Assembly: GCA_002339725.1 (NCBI GenBank)
Contig: DDKN01000013.1
Coordinates: 1-5,373 of the forward strand
Direction of reading: 5' to 3'
DNA from: Thiobacillus sp. UBA2597
GTDB lineage: Bacteria; Pseudomonadota; Gammaproteobacteria; Burkholderiales; Thiobacillaceae
Length of the DNA: 5,373 nt
In this document: piece by piece, positions 1-5,373 of the stretch
Layout: each line of letters begins with the position of its first letter
Position numbering within the stretch: position 1 is the first letter of the stretch
Translations under genes and position numbers: made by a program
Notes under the pieces: generated by a model
What the model saw: only the letters and a program-made list of their open reading frames with translations
What the model was told of the DNA's origin: nothing
The model's database searches: none

Positions 1-375
1 ATGCTGATCGCCCTGGCCGACCGCCATTTGCACAAGCCGGTACCGCCGCGCCTGGTCGCCAATCTGCCGCCGCTGCTGACCCTGGAGAAGCTGCTGTTCC
101 GTTTGATCGAGGCGGGTTTCGTGCTGCTGACCCTGACCCTGGCGAGCGGTGCCCTGTTTTCCGACGCGATTTTCGGCACCCCCCTGCCGCTCAACCACAA
201 GACCGTGTTCGGGGTGATCTCGTGGCTGATCTTCGCCGCCCTGCTCTGGGGGCGCCGTCGCTACGGCTGGCGCGGCAGGCCGGCCATCACCTGGACCCTG
301 GCCGGTTTCGTCTGCCTCCTGCTGGCCTACGTCGGCGTCCAGTTCGTGCTGGAAGTCGTGCTGCACCGCATCTGA
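1..375 (+). CDS. ypjD: YpjD/CcsA-like cytochrome c assembly family inner-membrane protein, C-terminal part
   Basis: This is the last 124 residues of an integral membrane protein of the cytochrome c assembly (CcsA/CcmC/YpjD) family. Family members have several more membrane helices upstream and run to about 260-270 residues, so the ATG at position 1 is almost certainly an internal methionine and the gene starts outside the window. Three hydrophobic segments are visible, at about residues 32-54, 68-84 and 97-121. The loop before the second carries the motif 'PLNHKTVFG' with a histidine at 66, which I take as the family's conserved loop histidine. Arginine-rich stretches ('GRRRYGWRGR', 84-93) follow the second helix and fit a cytoplasmic loop. 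Full-length CcsA proteins handle heme in cytochrome c maturation; the role of YpjD itself is poorly defined. The gene ends with TGA and converges on ispH. A true CcsA cannot be excluded without the N-terminus. Confidence 0.85.
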   Translation: MLIALADRHLHKPVPPRLVANLPPLLTLEKLLFRLIEAGFVLLTLTLASGALFSDAIFGTPLPLNHKTVFGVISWLIFAALLWGRRRYGWRGRPAITWTLAGFVCLLLAYVGVQFVLEVVLHRI

Positions 376-422
376 ATCAGGGGGATTCGCGATGCGGCGC
401 GGGCCGGCTGCGCCAGGCGCCC
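376..422. other. Convergent intergenic gap with a small GC hairpin
   Basis: These 47 bp separate the stop codons of the ypjD-like gene and ispH, which face each other. A short inverted repeat is present: GGCGC at 396-400 and GCGCC at 410-414, with a 9-nt loop. No T-run follows on either strand, so this is not a convincing intrinsic terminator. It may still stall or process transcripts arriving from both sides, or termination may be Rho-dependent. No gene fits in the gap. Confidence 0.35.
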
Positions 423-1349
423 CTAGGCCAGGCCCTTGGGCAGGGGGAAGTTGACCTTCTCCTCGATGCCGGCCAGCGGCTGCACCTGTTTGATGCCCAA
501 CTGCGCCAGCCGGGCGATCACACCCTGCACCAGCACCTCGGGGGCCGAGGCCCCGGCGGTGACGCCGACCTTGTGCTTGCCCACGAGCCAGGCCGGGTCG
601 ATCTGATCGGCGTTGTCGACCATGTAGGCGGGCGTGCCCAGATTGGCGGCCACTTCGCGCAGGCGGTTGGAGTTGGAACTGTTGGGCGAGCCGACCACGA
701 TCACCAGCTCGCTCTGACGGGCCAGGGCCTTCACCGCATCCTGCCGGTTCTGCGTGGCGTAGCAGATGTCGTCCTTCTTGGGGCCGATGATGCGGGGGAA
801 GCGGGCGCGCAGCGCCTCGACCACGCGCGCGGCGTCGTCCACCGAGAGCGTGGTCTGGGTGACATAGGCCAGCCTGGCCGGGTCGGTCACCTTGAGGCCG
901 GCGACGTCTTCCGGCGTTTCCACCAGATACATGCCGCCCTGGCTCTGGCCCATGGTGCCTTCCACCTCGGGGTGGCCCTTGTGGCCGATCATGACGATCT
1001 CGTACCCCTGCTCGCGCAGCTTCTTCACCTCGACATGGACCTTGGTCACCAGCGGGCAGGTGGCGTCGAACACGGTCAGGCCGCGCCGGGCGGCCTCCTC
1101 GCGCACCGAGAGCGGCACGCCGTGCGCGCTGAAGATCAGGGTGGCGCCGTCGGGCACGTCGGCCAGGTCTTCGATGAAGATGGCGCCCTTGGCCTTGAGG
1201 TTGTCGACCACGAAACGGTTGTGCACCACCTCGTGGCGCACGTAGATCGGCGCACCGAATTTCTCCAGGGCGCGCTCGACGATGGCGATGGCGCGATCGA
1301 CCCCGGCGCAGAAGCCGCGCGGGTTGGCGAGCAGTATTTCAGTCGGCAT
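423..1349 (-). CDS. ispH: 4-hydroxy-3-methylbut-2-enyl diphosphate reductase (IspH/LytB)
   Basis: IspH catalyses the last step of the MEP pathway in the cytoplasm, reducing HMBPP to IPP and DMAPP with an iron-sulfur cluster. All expected landmarks are present in the 308 residues: 'ANPRGFCAGVDRA' at the N-terminus with cluster ligand Cys14, 'FDATCPLVTKVH' with Cys98 and 'DDICYATQNRQ' with Cys196. Substrate-pocket residues are also visible: His43 (RHEVVHN), His76 (SAHG), His126 and Glu128 (GHPEVEG), the 'SPNSSNSNRL' loop at 221-230, and Ser268 in 'TAGASAPE'. Length is normal (about 310-316 in the family). The start ATG lies inside the end of fkpB (11-bp overlap) and has an AAAGG Shine-Dalgarno 8 nt upstream, so this start is well supported. 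It is the last gene of the ileS operon. I see no damage or odd composition. Confidence 0.98.
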   Translation of the reverse strand: MPTEILLANPRGFCAGVDRAIAIVERALEKFGAPIYVRHEVVHNRFVVDNLKAKGAIFIEDLADVPDGATLIFSAHGVPLSVREEAARRGLTVFDATCPLVTKVHVEVKKLREQGYEIVMIGHKGHPEVEGTMGQSQGGMYLVETPEDVAGLKVTDPARLAYVTQTTLSVDDAARVVEALRARFPRIIGPKKDDICYATQNRQDAVKALARQSELVIVVGSPNSSNSNRLREVAANLGTPAYMVDNADQIDPAWLVGKHKVGVTAGASAPEVLVQGVIARLAQLGIKQVQPLAGIEEKVNFPLPKGLA

Positions 1350-1800
1350 GGCAGTTGCCTTTCACGATGTCCAGTATCTCCACCTCGAACTCGACCGGCA
1401 GGCCGGCGAGCGGGTGGTTGAAATCCAGCCGCACGCTGTCGGCATCCAATGCCAGGATGCGGCCCTGCACCGTCTCACCGTTGGGCAGTTCGAAGTCGAC
1501 CAGGTGGTCGACCGCGAGTTCCATCCCGGCCGGGAAGTCGCTGCGCGGCAGGGTCTGCACCAGTTCGGCATGATGCTCGCCGAAGGCCTGCCAGGGCGCC
1601 AGCTGGAACAGGCGGTGCTCGCCCTTGCGCAGTCCGGTCAGGCACAGTTCCAGGCGCGGGTCGATCTCACCCTGGCCCAGGCGGAAGGTCTCCGGCCCGG
1701 TCTCGAAGGTGCTGGCGACCTCCTGCTCCAGGCAGCGGATGCGGTAGTGCAGGGTGACCTGATCGTTCAGGCGCAGGCCGTCACCGCTGTGGCTGTTCAT
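1339..1800 (-). CDS. fkpB: FKBP-type peptidyl-prolyl cis-trans isomerase, SlpA/FkpB type
   Basis: This 153-residue cytoplasmic prolyl isomerase/chaperone belongs to the SlpA (FkpB) branch of FKBPs, in which an IF (insert-in-flap) chaperone domain sits inside the FKBP fold. FKBP parts are visible at both ends: 'QVTLHYRI' and 'TFRLGQGEIDPRLE' (about 14-52), 'GLRKGEHRLFQLAPWQAFGE' (56-75), and the closing 'DFNHPLAG' followed by 'VEFEVEILDI' (126-145). The inserted IF domain lies roughly at 75-125. No signal peptide is present. The usual FKBP 'D-S-S/T' active-site strand reads 'EVASTFETG' (27-35), without the Asp. I recall this STF form in related betaproteobacterial proteins, so it is probably a clade trait and not damage. 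Length matches the family (E. coli 149). The start overlaps the end of lspA by 20 bp; no strong Shine-Dalgarno is visible, so coupling to lspA translation is likely. The gene sits between lspA and ispH as in E. coli. Confidence 0.95.
   Translation of the reverse strand: MNSHSGDGLRLNDQVTLHYRIRCLEQEVASTFETGPETFRLGQGEIDPRLELCLTGLRKGEHRLFQLAPWQAFGEHHAELVQTLPRSDFPAGMELAVDHLVDFELPNGETVQGRILALDADSVRLDFNHPLAGLPVEFEVEILDIVKGNCHAD
1358..1362 (-). promoter_or_regulatory. Ribosome binding site of ispH
   Basis: AAAGG on the minus strand lies 8 nt before the ispH ATG, inside the last codons of fkpB. It fixes the ispH start at 1349 and shows that ispH can load ribosomes itself despite the overlap with fkpB. 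Among the starts in this operon it is the clearest Shine-Dalgarno I can see. Confidence 0.65.
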
Positions 1801-2296
1801 GTTTGCGCAGGCTGTCCCAGATCAGCAGGGCGGCGCCGACGGTGATGCCGGAGTCGGCGACATTGAACGCCGGCCAATGCCAGCCGGCCAGATGGAAGTC
1901 GAGGAAGTCGACGACATAACCATAGGCGGCACGGTCGATCACGTTGCCGATGGCGCCACCCAGGATCAGGGCGAGGGCGAAACAGAACAACGGCCGGCCC
2001 CGGGTCTTGCGCAGCAGGTGCAGGATGACAGCGCTGGCGATCAGGCCGACGGCCAGGAAGAACAGGCGCTGCCAGCCCGGCTGGTCGGCCAGCAGGCTGA
2101 AGGCGGCGCCGGTGTTGTGCGCCCGCACCAGGTTGAAGAAACCGGTGACCGGGATGGCGTCGTGCAGGGCCATGGTCTGGATCACCGCGAACTTGGTGAT
2201 CTGGTCGAGCGCCAGCACCAGGGCGGCCAGCCAGAGCCAGGTCAGCCCCCTGCGCTGCCCTCCGATCCCTGATCCCTGATCCCTGGCGTCAGGCAT
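1781..2296 (-). CDS. lspA: Lipoprotein signal peptidase (signal peptidase II)
   Basis: LspA is an inner-membrane aspartyl protease that removes the signal peptide from diacylglyceryl-modified prolipoproteins. Counted from the ATG at 2296 it has 171 residues (E. coli 164). Four hydrophobic helices fit the family, beginning with 'LTWLWLAALVLALDQITKF'. Conserved boxes are present: 'NTGAAFSLL', 'GGAIGNVIDR' with catalytic Asp121, 'VVDFLDFH', and 'FNVADSGI' with catalytic Asp148. The start is uncertain. In-frame GTG codons lie upstream at 2317 and 2302, the latter with an AGG about 8 nt before it. I chose the ATG because ATGCCTGA overlaps the ileS stop by 8 bp, a typical coupling arrangement, and because it gives an N-terminus closest to family length. 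The residues just after this start (about 4-11) are encoded by a 7-bp tandem repeat and look non-conserved. The 3' end overlaps fkpB. Confidence 0.96.
   Translation of the reverse strand: MPDARDQGSGIGGQRRGLTWLWLAALVLALDQITKFAVIQTMALHDAIPVTGFFNLVRAHNTGAAFSLLADQPGWQRLFFLAVGLIASAVILHLLRKTRGRPLFCFALALILGGAIGNVIDRAAYGYVVDFLDFHLAGWHWPAFNVADSGITVGAALLIWDSLRKHEQPQR
2264..2284 (-). repeat. Three tandem copies of a 7-bp unit at the start of lspA
   Basis: GATCCCT occurs three times without interruption on the plus strand (AGGGATC on the coding strand). The array lies within the first dozen codons of lspA, 5 bp beyond the ileS stop, and encodes the low-complexity stretch 'RDQGSGIG'. Because 7 is not a multiple of 3, gain or loss of one unit would shift the lspA reading frame. 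Three copies is a short array and may be chance. Confidence 0.8.
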
Positions 2297-5057
2297 GCTC
2301 ACGCGGCTCGCCTGCACCGAACAGGTTGCTCACGCAGCGGCCGCACAGGCCGGGGTGCGCCGGGTCGGCATTCACGTCCGCGCGGTAGTGCCAGCAGCGC
2401 TCGCATTTGGCGTGTGCACTGGGTACCGCTTCCACCCGCGGCTCGCCCGGGCTTTGCACCACCCGGGTGCTGGAGGTGATCAGCACGAAGCGCAGATCGT
2501 CGCCCAGCGACTTGAGCAGCGCGTAGTCCTCGCCGTCGGCATAAAAGCTGAGTTCGCCTTGCAGCGAGGAGCCGAGCTGGCCCTCGGCGCGCAGCTCTTC
2601 CAGCCGTTTGGTCGCCAGGCCGCGCAGTTCGCGCAGGCGGGTCCAGCGCGCGTGCAGGGCGGCCTCGTCGGCCTGCTCCGGCAGCACATGCCACTGGTCG
2701 AGGAAGACGCTGTCCGATTTGGCGATCAGGGCCCAGACCTCTTCCGCGGTAAAGGAGAGGATGGGCGCCAGCAGCCGGGTCAGGGTCTGGGTGATGTGCC
2801 ACAGCGCGGTCTGGGCCGAGCGACGCGGCCGGCCGGCCTTGCCCGTGGTGTAGAGGCGGTCCTTCAGGATGTCGAGGTAGAAGGCGCCCAGGTCTTCCGA
2901 GCAGAAGTTGTGCAGGCGCTGCACCGCGGTATGGAAGCTGAAGGCGCGATACTCGCCGATCACCTCGGCCTGCAGGGTGCGGGTCAGGGCCAGGGCGTAG
3001 CGGTCGATCTCCAGCCACTGTTGCACCGGCAGGCCGTCCTGTTCGATGTCGAAGTCGGCGGTATTGGCCAGCAGGAAGCGCAGGGTGTTGCGGATGCGGC
3101 GATAGGCCTCGACCACGCGCTTGAGGATCTCGTCGGAGATCGACAGCTCGCCCGAGTAATCGGTGCTGGCCACCCACAGGCGCAGGATCTCGGCCCCCAT
3201 GCTGTCCGACACCTTCTGCGGCGCCACCACGTTGCCCTTGGATTTCGACATCTTCAGGCCCTTGCCGTCGACCACGAAACCGTGGGTGAGCAGGGCCTTG
3301 TAGGGGGCGTGGCCGTCGGTGGCACAGCCGGTGAGCAGGCTGGACTGGAACCAGCCGCGGTGTTGGTCCGAGCCTTCGAGATACAGGTCGGCCGGGTGGG
3401 CCAGGTCGGGCCGTTGCTTGAGCACGCAGGCGTGGGTGACGCCGGAATCGAACCAGACGTCGAGCGTGTCCTGCACCTTCTCGTATTCCTGCGCCTCGGC
3501 GCCGAGCAGTTCGGCCGGATCCAGGCCGAACCAGGCCTCGATGCCGGCCTGCTCGACCCGGCGCGCGACCTGCTCCAACAGTTCCAGGCTGCGCGGATGC
3601 GGCTCGCCGGTCACCTTGTGCACGAACAGCGGCATCGGCACGCCCCAGTTGCGCTGGCGCGAGACGCACCAGTCGGGCCGGTTCCGGATCATCGCGGTCA
3701 AGCGCTCGCGCCCCCAGGCCGGGAAGAAGCGGGTCTTTTCCACCGACGCCAGGGCCAGTTCGCGCAGGGCCGGGTTGCCCTTCTCGGCCACGTCCATGCC
3801 GATGAACCACTGGCGGGTGGCGCGGAAGATGATGGGGGTCTTGTGGCGCCAGCAATGCGGGTAGCTGTGCTTGAGTGGCGCATGGGCGAGCAGCAGGCCA
3901 TTGGCTTCGAGCGTCGCCAGCACGGTCTTGTTGCCGTCCCAGATCGACTGGCCGCCGACCAGGGGGGTGTCCGGATAGAACTTGCCGTCGTTGCCGACCG
4001 GGTTGTCGACCTTGAGGCCGTAGCGCATGCCGACCACATAGTCTTCCAGGCCATGGCCGGGCGCGGTGTGGACGAGGCCGGTGCCGGCATCCAGCGTGAC
4101 GTGATCGCCCAGGATCACCGGCACCTCACGCTCATAGAACGGGTGCAGCAGCATCAAGCCTTCGAGCAGCTCGCCGGTGCACTGGCCGACCACCTCCACC
4201 GCCTCGAAGCCGTAGCGCTTCATCGCCGCCTCGGCCAGGTCCCGGGCCAGGATGATCAGGCCGCGGGGCGTCTGGATCAGGTCGTAGATGAATTCCGGGT
4301 GGGCGCACACGGCCTGGTTGGCCGGCAGGGTCCAAGGCGTGGTGGTCCAGATCACCAGGTAGGCCGGCTCGCTCAAGGCGGGCAGGCCCAGACGCCGCGC
4401 GAGGTCGGCGAGATCGGCCACCGGGAAGGCGACGTCGATCGCCGGCGAGGTCTTGTCCTCGTACTCCACCTCCGCCTCGGCCAGGGCCGAGCCGCAGTCG
4501 ACGCACCAGTGCACCGGCTTGGCACCCTGGTAGAGATAGCCGCGTTCGAAGATGCGGCCGAGGCTGCGCATGATGTCGGCCTCGAACTGGAAGTCCATGG
4601 TCCGGTAGGGCGCATCCCAGTCGCCGAGCACGCCCAGACGGATGAAGTCGGCCTTCTGCCGCTCGATCTGGCCCGCGGCGTAGTCGCGGCACAGCTCGCG
4701 GAACCGGGCGGCCGGGATGTCCTTGCCGTGGGTCTTCTCCACCATCAGCTCGATCGGCAGGCCGTGGCAGTCCCAGCCCGGCACATAGGGCGCGTCGAAG
4801 CCGTCCAGGGTCTTGGCTTTGACGATGATGTCCTTGAGGATCTTGTTCACCGCATGGCCGATGTGAATGTCGCCGTTGGCGTAGGGCGGGCCGTCGTGCA
4901 GGATGAACTTGGGCCGGCCGGCGCTCTGGGCCCGGATCTTTTCGTAGAGCTTCTTCTGCTGCCACTGCTTGATCCAGCCCGGCTCGCGCCGTGGCAGGTC
5001 GCCGCGCATGGGGAAGGGCGTGTCGGGCAGGTTCAGGGTGTCTTTGTAGTCGGGCAT
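2289..5057 (-). CDS. ileS: Isoleucyl-tRNA synthetase, type 1
   Basis: This class I aminoacyl-tRNA synthetase charges tRNA-Ile with isoleucine in the cytoplasm. The 922 residues (E. coli 938) carry the full domain set. The Rossmann catalytic core has 'PPYANGDIHIGH' (57-68, HIGH signature) and 'GLKMSKSKGNV' (600-610, KMSKS signature), plus 'DVWFDSG' (533-539) and 'GSDQHRGWFQSSLL' (562-575). The CP1 editing domain, which clears mischarged Val-tRNA, shows 'WTTTPWTLPANQAV' (237-250) and 'GTGLVHTAPGHGLEDY' (325-340). His330 and Asp339 there match the key editing residues of the E. coli enzyme. An anticodon-binding helical domain follows, ending in a zinc knuckle with Cys885, Cys888, Cys905 and Cys908, which together with the sequence style marks the bacterial type-1 form. 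The start ATG gives the standard N-terminus ('MPDYKDTLNLPDTPFPMRGD'), though no strong Shine-Dalgarno precedes it. It is the first visible operon gene and is followed at once by lspA. It appears intact. Confidence 0.99.
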   Translation of the reverse strand: MPDYKDTLNLPDTPFPMRGDLPRREPGWIKQWQQKKLYEKIRAQSAGRPKFILHDGPPYANGDIHIGHAVNKILKDIIVKAKTLDGFDAPYVPGWDCHGLPIELMVEKTHGKDIPAARFRELCRDYAAGQIERQKADFIRLGVLGDWDAPYRTMDFQFEADIMRSLGRIFERGYLYQGAKPVHWCVDCGSALAEAEVEYEDKTSPAIDVAFPVADLADLARRLGLPALSEPAYLVIWTTTPWTLPANQAVCAHPEFIYDLIQTPRGLIILARDLAEAAMKRYGFEAVEVVGQCTGELLEGLMLLHPFYEREVPVILGDHVTLDAGTGLVHTAPGHGLEDYVVGMRYGLKVDNPVGNDGKFYPDTPLVGGQSIWDGNKTVLATLEANGLLLAHAPLKHSYPHCWRHKTPIIFRATRQWFIGMDVAEKGNPALRELALASVEKTRFFPAWGRERLTAMIRNRPDWCVSRQRNWGVPMPLFVHKVTGEPHPRSLELLEQVARRVEQAGIEAWFGLDPAELLGAEAQEYEKVQDTLDVWFDSGVTHACVLKQRPDLAHPADLYLEGSDQHRGWFQSSLLTGCATDGHAPYKALLTHGFVVDGKGLKMSKSKGNVVAPQKVSDSMGAEILRLWVASTDYSGELSISDEILKRVVEAYRRIRNTLRFLLANTADFDIEQDGLPVQQWLEIDRYALALTRTLQAEVIGEYRAFSFHTAVQRLHNFCSEDLGAFYLDILKDRLYTTGKAGRPRRSAQTALWHITQTLTRLLAPILSFTAEEVWALIAKSDSVFLDQWHVLPEQADEAALHARWTRLRELRGLATKRLEELRAEGQLGSSLQGELSFYADGEDYALLKSLGDDLRFVLITSSTRVVQSPGEPRVEAVPSAHAKCERCWHYRADVNADPAHPGLCGRCVSNLFGAGEPREHA

Positions 5058-5129
5058 GGTGCGCTGTTCGCTAGAAATGGCGAGTCATGTTTTGTGTTGG
5101 GTGGGTTGGCCGGGGGCGCCCGGCAGCGC
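5058..5129 (-). other. ileS upstream leader, non-coding
   Basis: These 72 bp lie directly upstream of ileS and hold no gene. The 20 bp nearest the start codon lack a clear Shine-Dalgarno. A five-codon frame (ATG at 5088 to TAG at 5071) is present but has no ribosome site. No convincing -35/-10 pair is seen on the minus strand, so the operon promoter may lie inside the repeat-like element or beyond the window edge. A small hairpin (5109-5124) is listed separately. Confidence 0.5.
5109..5124. repeat. Small perfect GC stem-loop in the ileS leader
   Basis: GCCGGG at 5109-5114 and CCCGGC at 5119-5124 form a perfect 6-bp stem with a 4-nt loop. No T-run follows on the minus strand, so it does not look like an intrinsic terminator. 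It lies only 5 bp from the 14-bp stem-loop upstream, giving two hairpins in a row between the long inverted repeat and ileS. Confidence 0.6.
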
Positions 5130-5161
5130 GTTACTTTCTTTGCTCGTGCAAAGAAAGTAAC
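5130..5161. repeat. Perfect 14-bp inverted repeat with a 4-nt loop
   Basis: GTTACTTTCTTTGC (5130-5143) is the exact reverse complement of GCAAAGAAAGTAAC (5148-5161), with loop TCGT. The arms are AT-rich against a GC-rich background. A third copy of the 9-mer CAAAGAAAG follows at 5162-5170, 13 bp after the one at 5149-5157, so the left arm could pair with either copy. No T-run follows, so a terminator is unlikely. I recognise this kind of sequence as part of a repeat-like intergenic element seen widely in proteobacteria, from memory only. Confidence 0.85.
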
Positions 5162-5174
5162 CAAAGAAAGCACG

Positions 5175-5305
5175 CCCCGCTGCCGTCGAAACCCCGATGA
5201 TTTCGGCCTTGCCCGGGCGGCGAAAGAACTCGCTTCGCTCAGACAGCTTTCGCCGGCCTTCGGCTTCCCCGGACAAGGCCAAAATCATCGGCTCCGGCAG
5301 AGGGG
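5175..5305. repeat. Long imperfect inverted repeat (about 130 bp) with nested stems
   Basis: Three nested pairings are visible. The outer one is CCCC (5175-5178) with GGGG (5302-5305) and CTGCCG (5180-5185) with CGGCAG (5295-5300). The main arm is 24 bp (5194-5217 against 5268-5291) with two mismatches. The inner one is CGGCGAAAG (5218-5226) with CTTTCGCCG (5247-5255), leaving a 20-nt loop (5227-5246). A 12-nt bulge on one side (5256-5267) can form a mini-hairpin, GCC-TTC-GGC. The architecture resembles a REP/MITE-like non-coding element without a transposase. The loop wording (CTCGCTTCGCTCAG) is one I recognise from dispersed intergenic repeats of proteobacteria. A minus-strand open frame of 89 codons (5354 to 5085, GTG start) crosses it but looks like a by-product of the repeat. 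Confidence 0.8.
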
Positions 5306-5373
5306 ACAGGGGAAAACCAGCGCGGCCCGTCAAGCATCCCCTCTGAGTCGCCACATTTTCCGGGAATGTTCGG
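5306..5373. other. Flank of the repeat-like element up to the window edge
   Basis: These 68 bp show no gene on either strand; I tried the minus frames for the end of ribF, the usual neighbour of ileS, and saw no match. The stretch may be part of the same dispersed element, whose outer boundary I cannot set. A TTGACG hexamer on the minus strand (5332-5327) resembles a -35 box, but no good -10 box follows at 16-18 bp. Confidence 0.35.

Noticed and set aside
222..1421. Long plus-strand open frame (399 codons) opposite ispH
   Set aside because: It is antisense to ispH, rich in Gly, Ala, His and Asp as expected for a shadow of GC-rich coding DNA, and matches no family I know; ispH itself is unmistakable.
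1799..2272. Plus-strand open frame (157 codons) opposite lspA
   Set aside because: Antisense shadow rich in Gln, Gly, Asp and Glu, with no family resemblance; lspA has both catalytic aspartates in the real frame.
2299..3855. Minus-strand open frame of 518 codons inside ileS
   Set aside because: It is a shifted-frame shadow of ileS with Arg/Pro/Gly/Ala-rich composition; ileS carries all signature motifs in the other frame.
4132..4965. Minus-strand open frame of 277 codons in the 5' half of ileS
   Set aside because: Same-strand shadow of ileS, Arg/Pro-rich with no recognisable domain.
5071..5088. Five-codon upstream frame before ileS (M-T-R-H-F-stop) as a leader peptide
   Set aside because: It has no Ile codons and no Shine-Dalgarno, so nothing supports an attenuation leader.
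5130..5161. Intrinsic terminator of an upstream gene
   Set aside because: The perfect stem is AT-rich and is not followed by a T-run on either strand.
5130..5170. CRISPR-like array from the repeated CAAAGAAAG units
   Set aside because: There are only three 9-bp copies, one of them inverted, with no spacer-sized intervals and no cas genes.
5306..5332. Sigma-70 promoter starting at the TTGACG hexamer on the minus strand
   Set aside because: No sequence resembling TATAAT lies 16-18 bp downstream; the region there is C-rich.
5058..5373. T-box riboswitch upstream of ileS
   Set aside because: T-boxes are typical of Firmicutes and some other Gram-positive bacteria; no T-box consensus or terminator with a U-run is visible here.

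Overview
The window is GC-rich chromosomal DNA carrying a classic proteobacterial housekeeping operon on the minus strand. The gene order ileS-lspA-fkpB-ispH, the type-1 isoleucyl-tRNA synthetase with a C-terminal zinc knuckle, and the SlpA-type FKBP point to a gamma- or betaproteobacterium. The 'VASTF' version of the FKBP active-site strand and the IspH and YpjD sequences feel more betaproteobacterial to me, but that lean rests on memory of the families and not on a search.

Layout from left to right. Positions 1-375 (+) hold the C-terminal part of a YpjD/CcsA-like cytochrome c assembly membrane protein, cut by the window edge. A 47-bp convergent gap (376-422) separates it from the minus-strand operon. 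Read in its own direction the operon runs ileS (5057 to 2289), lspA (2296 to 1781), fkpB (1800 to 1339), ispH (1349 to 423). Each gene overlaps the next (about 8, 20 and 11 bp), so translational coupling is likely. The operon joins isoleucine tRNA charging, lipoprotein signal peptide removal, a ribosome- or chaperone-associated prolyl isomerase, and the last step of MEP isoprenoid synthesis. This is a conserved cluster of mostly essential genes with no obvious single pathway.

Positions 5058-5373, upstream of ileS, contain no convincing gene. The ribF gene that often precedes ileS is not visible. The stretch holds a structured repeat-like element: a long imperfect inverted repeat (5175-5305), a perfect 14-bp stem-loop (5130-5161) and a small GC hairpin (5109-5124). 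I recognise phrases of it as a sequence type scattered between genes of many proteobacteria, often mis-annotated as short hypothetical proteins. It is the only part of the window not explained by ordinary genes. Its arms pair better in RNA read toward ileS than in RNA read the other way.

I see no mobile-element gene, CRISPR array, tRNA, rRNA, defence system or clearly new protein system here.
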